This document shows positions 17,744 through 24,344 of a stretch of 45,848 nt of DNA, in pieces (position 1 is the first letter of the stretch; every line of letters begins with the position of its first letter). A program made the translations under genes and the position numbers. The notes below the pieces were generated by a model that had not been told where the DNA came from, did no database searches, and worked only from the letters and a program-made list of their open reading frames with translations. This DNA is from Anaeroplasma sp902783745 (GTDB taxonomy: Bacteria > Bacillota_I > Bacilli_A > Acholeplasmatales > Anaeroplasmataceae), in contig CAMOKL010000009.1 in NCBI GenBank assembly GCA_946617655.1, positions 1-45,848 of the forward strand. The letters are read 5' to 3'.

Positions 17744-17820
17744 ATAAATCAAATGTTTCTCCGCTAAACATTTCATATTAGCGCTAAAATCCTGAATATC
17801 ATTCAGGAAAGCCGATATGT
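17744..17820 (-). promoter_or_regulatory. Structured leader of the aromatic operon
   Basis: The transcript leader of about 77 nt holds three possible hairpins: a 7-bp stem (17791-17797 with 17801-17807), a 6-bp stem (17762-17767 with 17778-17783), and an 8-bp stem (17751-17758 with 17766-17773). The last two share bases and exclude each other. The GGAG ribosome binding site (17762-17759) lies in the loop of the 8-bp stem and partly in the other stem, so the switch could control translation of tyrA. There is no T-box or terminator. This is inference from pairing only. Confidence 0.45.
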
Positions 17821-17826
17821 ATTGAT

Positions 17827-17855
17827 ATTTTAACACAAATAGAGCTTCGTTTCAA
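17827..17855 (-). promoter_or_regulatory. Promoter of the aromatic operon
   Basis: On the minus strand TTGAAA (17855-17850), a 17-nt spacer and TAAAAT (17832-17827) form a near-consensus sigma-A promoter in the gap after the DegV gene. The start of transcription is expected near 17820. This promoter decides the start of tyrA. Confidence 0.8.
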
Positions 17856-17867
17856 TAAAATTATACG

Positions 17868-18716
17868 TTACATCTTAGATAAGTAAGCAATACCTAACCC
17901 ATTCTTAATTTCAAGTTGTATTCTTGGCGCTAAAGCTATTTCTTTTATGCTTTTTAATTTTGGATAAATAGACTTTATCATATCTCTTAAATAATTAAGA
18001 TATGCAGTATTTTTAGTTGAATATAATAAGACAGGCTGAATGTTTAAACCTTCTGTTTTTTCGAAAAAAGATCTTATAAACGCTTTAAATGGATTTGCAT
18101 CTTTATCTCTTTTTTTAGACGATTTACCAATCATAACAAATTGATGATTGCTCCATATATATGATTCTCCTGCACTTTTAGTATTTAATATAGAAGAATC
18201 AAATGGAGATATAAGCTCAGTTTCAGTTTCTTTAAATATTCTAATACCACCAATAGATTCTAAAGACATATTATCAAGCATCTCAATTACCTTTTTCATA
18301 GGTACTTGATTTTTTAAAGATTTATCTGCTTCTATTACCATTAAGGCAAGTAAGAAAGATGCTACATTAGATTTATATATAACTATATTATCATCATTAT
18401 ATTGTTCTTTTAATTTATTTAAATCATCTTCCATATCATATTCATATGGAGATAATATAAATAAATAATCTGTATAGCCTTGAGCTTTTGTTTGTTTATA
18501 TAAATTATCTATATATTCAAAGTTTTGATGAGAAATCTTAATTAATGAAGAATCATCATATTTTATTCTATTACAAAATGATTCAGGTGACATTTGTTTA
18601 GTATCTTCATATATTTCACCATCAATTGTTATAATATCTGGAATTATAGTAATAGAATATGAATGTGTTGCTTGATCTATTGATGTTGATGATGAAACAA
18701 ATATTTTAGTCTTCAT
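17868..18716 (-). CDS. DegV family protein, probable fatty-acid binding (FakB-like)
   Basis: The protein (282 residues from 18716) shows the DegV N-terminal pattern: a Ser/Thr cluster after the first strand (KIFVSSSTS), then a strand with ITIIPDIITIDGEIYEDTKQMSPESF, close to the family's V-P-L-x-V-x-I-D-G-x-x-Y-x-D and S-P-E-x-F. The C terminus is divergent. DegV proteins bind a fatty acid and, in Firmicutes, present it to the kinase FakA for phosphorylation. The start at 18716 is preceded by GGGGTGAT, 6 nt away. An extended -10 box (TGCTATAAT, -10 at 18745-18740) lies just upstream and after the terminator of the previous gene, so it is transcribed alone. Confidence 0.78.
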   Translation of the reverse strand: MKTKIFVSSSTSIDQATHSYSITIIPDIITIDGEIYEDTKQMSPESFCNRIKYDDSSLIKISHQNFEYIDNLYKQTKAQGYTDYLFILSPYEYDMEDDLNKLKEQYNDDNIVIYKSNVASFLLALMVIEADKSLKNQVPMKKVIEMLDNMSLESIGGIRIFKETETELISPFDSSILNTKSAGESYIWSNHQFVMIGKSSKKRDKDANPFKAFIRSFFEKTEGLNIQPVLLYSTKNTAYLNYLRDMIKSIYPKLKSIKEIALAPRIQLEIKNGLGIAYLSKM

Positions 18717-18751
18717 AAATATCACCCCTAACATGATAGATTATAGCATAT

Positions 18752-18781
18752 AAAAAAGGTAAAATAAAAATATTTTACCTT
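18752..18781 (-). terminator. Terminator of the gene at 18789
   Basis: An 11-bp stem (AAGGTAAAATA with its complement, ends at 18756 and 18781) followed by a T-run on the minus strand, 7 nt after the stop codon of the membrane-anchored protein. Confidence 0.8.
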
Positions 18782-18788
18782 ATTAATA

Positions 18789-19679
18789 CTATTTTAAATT
18801 GCTTTTGTAAAAATCATATCTTTCTTTATCAAATGATATATTATCATATGTAAATGAATCTATGACATGAGTTTTAGTAGTTGTCTTAAAAAATACTTCT
18901 ACTTTATATACTTCATTATATTCTGCCTTTAATACTCTATAGCTATTATCGATTGTAAAATCAATATGAATACTTTGAAAATCAGGTATTATTGTAGATG
19001 ATGAATTATGTAATATTTCATATCTATACCAATATGGTGCGTAATTTGGATTAGGATTTAAATCCATAGATATTGTATAGGTATCATCTTGATTTTTTAC
19101 CATTGTTGGTTCATTTAAATAAGTATCCTTTGAAACTATATATCCAGTAAGCTGGAATGGCATCCAGCCAAACATTTTAAGATATTCTTCTTTACTATAT
19201 TCATCAGGTTTTTCTTTAGAAAAAACAGCTGTTGCATCTTCATCATTAATTGATGAAGCTTTAGATATTAATACTCTTTGATCTTTTGAAAAGAATTTTT
19301 CTTCTGCTATTTTCTTAAAGCTTGATGTTGATACTGTTGTAATAATTGCTTCATTATCTATAACAGTTCTTTTAGCATTTACCTTTTGTGTTACAAAGCT
19401 TGCCTTAGATTCACCTGTTGTTGAAATTGCAAAATTAATATTTTCCATTCTCCACATTGCATATGCCATAGCATCACTTGCAGAATAATTAGAAGGTAGT
19501 TTTACATCACTTGTTATTTCTTTTTTATCAGTTTCATAAATAGGTGGCGTTTCATCTTCTATTTTTGCAATTGGCTTATTCATATTAACTAATACTATAA
19601 TACCAACTATAATTGCAGTAAGTAATATTAATCCAAATATAGAAGACATTATAATAATTATGATTTTCTTTTTAGTCAT
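18789..19679 (-). CDS. Hypothetical membrane-anchored extracellular protein
   Basis: The 296-residue protein has an N-terminal Lys-rich start and one strong membrane helix (about 5-32, IIIIIMSSIFGLILLTAIIV), then a Pro- and acid-rich stalk (about 33-60) and a domain of about 230 residues outside the cell. The domain is rich in Thr, Ser and aromatic residues with alternating strand-like text, so a beta-rich fold is likely. I recognise no family. Start is supported by AAGGTGGTG, 5 nt upstream. It has its own terminator and may be read from the ackA transcript, since only 74 nt separate them. Confidence 0.65.
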   Translation of the reverse strand: MTKKKIIIIIMSSIFGLILLTAIIVGIIVLVNMNKPIAKIEDETPPIYETDKKEITSDVKLPSNYSASDAMAYAMWRMENINFAISTTGESKASFVTQKVNAKRTVIDNEAIITTVSTSSFKKIAEEKFFSKDQRVLISKASSINDEDATAVFSKEKPDEYSKEEYLKMFGWMPFQLTGYIVSKDTYLNEPTMVKNQDDTYTISMDLNPNPNYAPYWYRYEILHNSSSTIIPDFQSIHIDFTIDNSYRVLKAEYNEVYKVEVFFKTTTKTHVIDSFTYDNISFDKERYDFYKSNLK

Positions 19680-19710
19680 ATTAACACCACCTTATTAATT
19701 ATATAAGAAA

Positions 19711-19727
19711 TGGGGCCAAAGGCCCCA
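19711..19727 (-). other. GC-rich hairpin between ackA and the next gene
   Basis: A 7-bp stem (19711-19717 with 19721-19727, loop AAA) unusually rich in G and C for this DNA lies 26 nt after the ackA stop. It lacks a real T-run on either side (the minus strand continues ATTTCTTAT), so it may be a weak terminator or an mRNA 3' end stabiliser. Confidence 0.5.
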
Positions 19728-19752
19728 ATATATCTTAATAATTAATTTGATT

Positions 19753-20976
19753 TTACTTTAAGCCAGCAACTCTTACAGTGTCACGAGCAATCATAACTTC
19801 TTCATTTGTTGGAACAATCCAAACCTGAATCTTAGAATCAGGAGTTGAGATAATTCTTTCATCTGAGAAAGTATCGTTTAGCTTTTCATCAAGCTTAACA
19901 CCAAATGGTGCTAATCTATCGATGATATTCTTTCTTAAATGCTTTAAGTTTTCACCCATACCAGCAGTGAAGCAGATAGCATCAACCTTACCATCTAAGT
20001 ATAACCAATAAGCTGCAATATAATCACAGATTCTCTTAGCTTGAACATCGAATGTAAGCTTGCATCTATGATCTCCTTCGTTCATACCAGCTGTAACATC
20101 ACGAGCATCATTTGAACGACCAGACATACCAAGGTATCCTGACTTCTTATTTAAAATATTAACTACTTCTTCAGCAGTCTTTCCTTCCTTCTTGCAGATA
20201 TAAGAAACTACTGTTGGGTCAACATTACCAGAACGAGTTCCCATAGGAATACCTTCTAATGGTGTTAAACCCATTGATGTATCAACGCACTTTCCACCCT
20301 TAACTGCAGAAATAGATGCACCATTACCTAAGTGGCAAACGATTGTGTTTGTTTTTTCTAATGGCTTATTAATTAATTGTGCAATTCTTTGAGAAACATA
20401 CTTGTGTGAAGTACCATGAGCACCATACTTACGAATGCCATACTTTTCATACCATTCATATGGTGTAGCATACATATATGCTTCTTCAGGCATAGTCTGA
20501 TGGAATACTGTATCAAACACTACAACCTCAGGTACGCTTGGTAATGCATTATAGAATGCCTTAATACCGATGATATGAGCTGGGTTATGTAATGGAGCAA
20601 GGTCAGCTAATTCAGCAATTTTCTTTACAACTGTACCATTAGGACCATCAACTAAAGTTGAATCCTTAAAATATTCTCCACCTTGAACAATACGGTGACC
20701 AACACCAGAAATTTCGTCTAAGCTCTTTAAAATTCCCTTGTCAATTAATGCATCAAGAATTAATTGAACACCTTCTTTATGTGTAGGAATAACTGGATTA
20801 GTTTCTTCCTTCTTACCATTGTACTTTAATGTTACGATGCCGTTTAAAGGCTTACCAGAACCATCTACAGAACCGATCTTTTCAACAACACCTGAAGCAA
20901 TAAGCTTTTCTTCTGGCATCTCAAGTAATTGGAACTTAATTGATGAGCTACCAGCATTAACTGCCATAATTTTCAT
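19753..20976 (-). CDS. ackA: Acetate kinase
   Basis: AckA makes ATP from ADP and acetyl phosphate, releasing acetate. The 407-residue protein has the N-terminal NAGSSSIKFQL, the GHRIVQGG motif near 86, HNPAHIIGI near 120, FDTVFHQTMP near 145, YGIRKYGAHGTSHKYV near 166, CHLGNGASI near 202 and GMGEN near 325. The length is normal. Codons are of the highly expressed type. A GGAG site lies 11 nt before the start. It follows ytxK after 22 nt, the same order as in Bacillus. Phosphotransacetylase, needed to supply acetyl phosphate, is not in the window. Confidence 0.97.
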   Translation of the reverse strand: MKIMAVNAGSSSIKFQLLEMPEEKLIASGVVEKIGSVDGSGKPLNGIVTLKYNGKKEETNPVIPTHKEGVQLILDALIDKGILKSLDEISGVGHRIVQGGEYFKDSTLVDGPNGTVVKKIAELADLAPLHNPAHIIGIKAFYNALPSVPEVVVFDTVFHQTMPEEAYMYATPYEWYEKYGIRKYGAHGTSHKYVSQRIAQLINKPLEKTNTIVCHLGNGASISAVKGGKCVDTSMGLTPLEGIPMGTRSGNVDPTVVSYICKKEGKTAEEVVNILNKKSGYLGMSGRSNDARDVTAGMNEGDHRCKLTFDVQAKRICDYIAAYWLYLDGKVDAICFTAGMGENLKHLRKNIIDRLAPFGVKLDEKLNDTFSDERIISTPDSKIQVWIVPTNEEVMIARDTVRVAGLK

Positions 20977-20998
20977 TTTGTTTAATCTCCTTAATTAT

Positions 20999-21934
20999 TT
21001 AATCTTCATTTTTATTTTTTTCAAACCACATTTCAACCTGTCTTAAGACATTTCCAAATGCATTTGCATCTGTGAAATTTGGTAGTTTGACCATAAAGCA
21101 TGGATTATCTATCTTACGTTTTTGCAAGGCTAAGATAATCTTTGGCTTCCCAGTTTTAAACATTTCATTTGGAAGCTCTACTAAACCAACAATAGACATA
21201 TCACTTAATAAATCATTTTTAAATGATTGATTAGAATCATAATTGAAAAAATCATTTTCTAATATAGCTATTAAGCACCCATTATCAGAAACTAATTTTT
21301 TAACATGTGATAATGCCTTATATGGAAAATATTCTTTTCCATCATACTCCTTATGTGGCATATCTAATACTACTGCATCAAATCCAATTTGATCATAAGA
21401 AAAAATATCTTCTAGATATATTTCAGTTTGAGTATCTAATATATCTGCAGTAAGCTTAATCAATCTTGCCATTTCTTGATCATTATCTACTGCGAATAAA
21501 TTCATATTCTTTTCTAGATAATTAGATATAGTAAATAACAAATTACCTGTACCACACATTGGGTCTAAAATATTGATTTCTTTTTTATTTACCATTTTAG
21601 AAATAAGATATGCAATAAATATACCTAAAGTATCAGGTGTAGTATAACCATTAGGAATTCCCATTTCCTTAAATCCTAATAATATAACTGACTGCATTGC
21701 CTTTCTTATATCTTCTTTAGTAAAATCAATACCTTCTAATTTATGATAACAATTTGTAAGCTTTTCTTCAGTTTCTTCTTCAACATCTTGTAATATTGTT
21801 TGTTCAAGCATATTATTAATTGTCATTTCTAACAAATCAAAATATGGCTTATGAAATTCTTCAAATAGAATTTCATTAGATTCAGTAATGACGTCATAGA
21901 ATAACTCAAGATTAACGAGTTTAACATCTTGCAT
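20999..21934 (-). CDS. ytxK: YtxK-like class I methyltransferase
   Basis: The 311-residue protein has an N-6 DNA methylase type fold: SAM-binding motif ILDPMCGTGNLLF at about 122-134, motif II acid in LFAVDNDQEMA near 143, and a motif IV position reading VVLDMPHKEY. Active adenine methylases have N/D-P-P-Y there, so the catalytic signature is incomplete. The same neighbourhood, ytxK directly before ackA, occurs in Bacillus and Staphylococcus, where the protein is uncharacterised. It has no DNA recognition domain and no restriction partner. A regulatory or RNA/protein methyl transfer role, or a vestigial one, is more likely than DNA restriction. The start has AAAGGTGAT upstream. Confidence 0.85.
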   Translation of the reverse strand: MQDVKLVNLELFYDVITESNEILFEEFHKPYFDLLEMTINNMLEQTILQDVEEETEEKLTNCYHKLEGIDFTKEDIRKAMQSVILLGFKEMGIPNGYTTPDTLGIFIAYLISKMVNKKEINILDPMCGTGNLLFTISNYLEKNMNLFAVDNDQEMARLIKLTADILDTQTEIYLEDIFSYDQIGFDAVVLDMPHKEYDGKEYFPYKALSHVKKLVSDNGCLIAILENDFFNYDSNQSFKNDLLSDMSIVGLVELPNEMFKTGKPKIILALQKRKIDNPCFMVKLPNFTDANAFGNVLRQVEMWFEKNKNED

Positions 21935-21991
21935 AAATTATCACCTTTGTTATTATACCAAAATTAAAAATTTATGTAAACAAATATTAAA

Positions 21992-22627
21992 CTATTTGAA
22001 TTCACTTATTTTATTTAGAAGCTCATAAACGTTATCAGCAATAGGAAGCATAAATTCCTTTAATATAGATTTATCTCTATATCCATATGATACTAATATA
22101 CCTTTAATATTAGCATTAATTATAGTCTTTGCATCAATATCAGAATCTCCTATATAAATAAAATTAGATAAATCTTCTTCTAGCATTTCAGCGCACGTAT
22201 ATATAATATTAGGATTAGGCTTTCTTTCATACCCCATTCCATCTCCTAATACTATATCAAACATATTTGGAAAATAATAATTTATTAATTTATTTAATGT
22301 TACATAATGCTTATTTGAAACACATGCAATCTTATATCCCATATTTTTCAAGTCTGAAACTAATTTAACCATACCGATATATGGTAATGTATTATCAGTA
22401 CAATGAACTTCATAATATTTTTTAAATTCAGAAAACATCAAATCAATATTATCACTAGATTTAGCAGAATCTATAATTAAATTTCTAATACCATTACCTA
22501 CATTCAATCTAGTTTCATCTAAGGATACTTCCTTATATCCATATTTCTTTAATGAATGATTTAGTGCATTATGAAGATCTTCTAAAGTATATAATAATGT
22601 ACCATCAAGATCAAAACAAACTGTCAT
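21992..22627 (-). CDS. HAD-family hydrolase, phosphoglycolate phosphatase-like
   Basis: The start is placed at 22627, which is preceded by GGAGG 6 nt away and gives a protein of 211 residues opening with TVCFDLDGTLLYT, HAD motif I with Asp6 and Asp8. An in-frame TTG further up would run into the inverted repeat. Motif II is IACVSNKH near 108-115, Lys of motif III is in YERKPNP near 143-149, and motif IV is YIGDSDIDAK near 166-175. The cap is a small helical bundle (about 17-85), as in Gph and PpaX. It probably removes phosphate from small metabolites such as phosphoglycolate or pyrophosphate; which one cannot be told. Confidence 0.88.
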   Translation of the reverse strand: MTVCFDLDGTLLYTLEDLHNALNHSLKKYGYKEVSLDETRLNVGNGIRNLIIDSAKSSDNIDLMFSEFKKYYEVHCTDNTLPYIGMVKLVSDLKNMGYKIACVSNKHYVTLNKLINYYFPNMFDIVLGDGMGYERKPNPNIIYTCAEMLEEDLSNFIYIGDSDIDAKTIINANIKGILVSYGYRDKSILKEFMLPIADNVYELLNKISEFK

Positions 22628-22681
22628 AATATACCTCCATAAGTAGTATACACCATTTTTGGTCTTTTTAAGAGACAATAA

Positions 22682-22761
22682 AAAAGTGCCGAATATTATG
22701 CGAAGCAACTATTCAATATCGAATAATATTTGAATTTTATAATTCTCAATTCGGCACTTTT
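22682..22761. repeat. Long inverted repeat between the HAD gene and gdhA
   Basis: A perfect 13-bp inverted repeat (22682-22694 with 22749-22761) encloses 54 nt, which hold two further nested palindromes (8 bp: 22692-22699 with 22723-22730; 5 bp around 22715). The minus-strand side is followed by six T and the plus-strand side by four T. It lies between two divergent genes, where an ordinary terminator would have no gene to end. It could attenuate the HAD gene, make a small hairpin RNA or be a remnant of a palindromic repeat element. Confidence 0.7.
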
Positions 22762-22822
22762 ATGTTTTTCAAGGCTAAAATTCGATTTTTTTGCACTTTT
22801 TTAAAATTTTTATCGAAAAGTA

Positions 22823-22851
22823 TTGCCTTTTTATATTTTTTTGTATAAAAT
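22823..22851 (+). promoter_or_regulatory. Promoter of gdhA
   Basis: TTGCCT (22823-22828), a 17-nt spacer and TAAAAT (22846-22851) precede gdhA by 46 nt. The spacer and flanks are very T-rich. AAGAGGTAAT gives the ribosome binding site. Confidence 0.65.
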
Positions 22852-22896
22852 ACGAAATGTATTAAATTTTATACATAAGAAAGAGGTAATATAAAA

Positions 22897-24264
22897 ATGT
22901 CAAAAGTTGCATTTAAGACAGCTTATGCTGCAAGAGTATTTGATGAATTCTTAGCTAAGAATCCTAATCAGCCTGAATATGCTGAAGCTGCTCAAGGTAT
23001 TTTATTATCAATTGAACAGTTCGTTGCTAAGAATCCTAAGTATGAAGAACAAAAATTATTAGAAAGATTCTTAGAACCTGAAAGATTCATTCAATTCAAG
23101 GTTGTTTGGACAGATGATAATGGCAAGATCCAAGTAAATAGAGGATTCCGTTGCCAATACAATTCTGCAATCGGACCTTACAAGGGAGGTTTAAGATTCC
23201 ACCCATCTGTAAATGAATCAATTATCAAGTTCTTAGGTCTTGAACAAACTTTAAAGAACTCTTTAACTACTCTACCTATGGGTGGTGGTAAGGGTGGATC
23301 TGATTTCGACCCTAAGGGAAAGAGCGATGTTGAAATTATGAGATTCTGCCAATCATTCATGACTGAATTATATCGTCATATCGGACCAGACACAGACGTT
23401 CCTGCTGGAGATATCGGTGTTGGTGGACGTGAAGTTGGTTTCTTATTTGGCCAATACAAGAGAATTCGTGATGAACACACTGGTGTATTAACTGGTAAGG
23501 GCTTAACATTTGGTGGTTCTTTAGCTCGTACTGAAGCTACTGGTTATGGTTTATGCTATTACACTGATGAAGCATTAAAGGTTATCTTAAATACTTCATT
23601 CAAGGGTAAGACAGTAATTATTTCTGGTTCTGGTAACGTTGCAATCTACGCTACTCAAAAGGCTACAGAATTAGGTGCTAAGGTTATCGCATTATCTGAT
23701 TCAAACGGATATATCGTTGATAAGGACGGTATTAAGCTTGATGTTGTTAAGCAAATCAAGGAAGTTGAAAGAGGACGTATTAAGGAATATGTTGAAAGAG
23801 CTGGTCGTGGTGAATACCATGAAGACAAGAACGGTTCTAAGGGTATTTGGACTGTAAAGGCTGATATCGCATTACCTTGCGCAACTCAAAACGAAATCAA
23901 CTTAGATTCTGCTAAGGCTTTAGTTGCAAATGGTGTTATCGCTGTTTGTGAAGGTGCAAACATGCCTTCTACTCCAGAAGCTCAAGAATACTTCATCAAC
24001 AACAACGTATTATACGGACCTGCTAAGGCTGCAAACGCTGGTGGTGTTGCAACTTCTGGTCTTGAAATGTCACAAAACTCTGAAAGATTATCTTGGTCTT
24101 TTGAAGAAGTTGATAAGAAGTTACATGATATCATGGTTAACATCTTCTACAACTGCTATGAAAATTCTAAGGAATTCGGCAAGAACAAGTACGATTTAAT
24201 GACTGGTGCTAATATCGGCGGCTTCAAGAAGGTTGCTGAAGCTATGTTAGCTCAAGGCTTATAA
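22897..24264 (+). CDS. gdhA: NADP-type glutamate dehydrogenase
   Basis: GdhA makes glutamate from 2-oxoglutarate and ammonia. The 455-residue length and motifs match the hexameric bacterial NADP(H) class: RVVWTDDNG-like text (VVWTDDNGKIQVNRGFR near 69-85), PYKGGLRFHPSVN near 91-103, the catalytic loop LPMGGGKGGSDFDPKGKS near 127-144, VPAGDIGVGGREVG near 168-181, and the Rossmann motif GSGNVAIYATQKATELG near 248. Codon use is the biased set of a highly expressed gene. It is monocistronic, with promoter and terminator. With no glutamate synthase large subunit in the window, it is the visible ammonia entry point. Confidence 0.97.
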   Translation: MSKVAFKTAYAARVFDEFLAKNPNQPEYAEAAQGILLSIEQFVAKNPKYEEQKLLERFLEPERFIQFKVVWTDDNGKIQVNRGFRCQYNSAIGPYKGGLRFHPSVNESIIKFLGLEQTLKNSLTTLPMGGGKGGSDFDPKGKSDVEIMRFCQSFMTELYRHIGPDTDVPAGDIGVGGREVGFLFGQYKRIRDEHTGVLTGKGLTFGGSLARTEATGYGLCYYTDEALKVILNTSFKGKTVIISGSGNVAIYATQKATELGAKVIALSDSNGYIVDKDGIKLDVVKQIKEVERGRIKEYVERAGRGEYHEDKNGSKGIWTVKADIALPCATQNEINLDSAKALVANGVIAVCEGANMPSTPEAQEYFINNNVLYGPAKAANAGGVATSGLEMSQNSERLSWSFEEVDKKLHDIMVNIFYNCYENSKEFGKNKYDLMTGANIGGFKKVAEAMLAQGL

Positions 24265-24278
24265 GATTAATTGATTAA

Positions 24279-24302
24279 AGCTCACGTTTGTGAGCTTTTT
24301 TC
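24279..24302 (+). terminator. Terminator of gdhA
   Basis: A perfect 7-bp stem (24279-24285 with 24290-24296), loop GTTT, followed by a T-run, 15 nt after the stop codon. Confidence 0.88.
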
Positions 24303-24313
24303 TTGTATATAAA

Positions 24314-24338
24314 ACAAGGTGGATATTTCTATCCACCT
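24314..24338 (-). terminator. Terminator of the pectate lyase gene
   Basis: A perfect 9-bp stem (24317-24325 with 24330-24338) lies 7 nt after the stop codon at 24345. On the minus strand it is followed by TGTTTTA, a weaker T-run than its neighbours have. Confidence 0.65.
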
Positions 24339-24344
24339 CTTCTT

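Noticed and set aside
16922..17836. Longer N terminus of TyrA (starting at 17836)
   Set aside because: The extension would cover the -10 box and the whole leader, and the start codon would lie within the promoter. The family begins at the NAD-binding strand.
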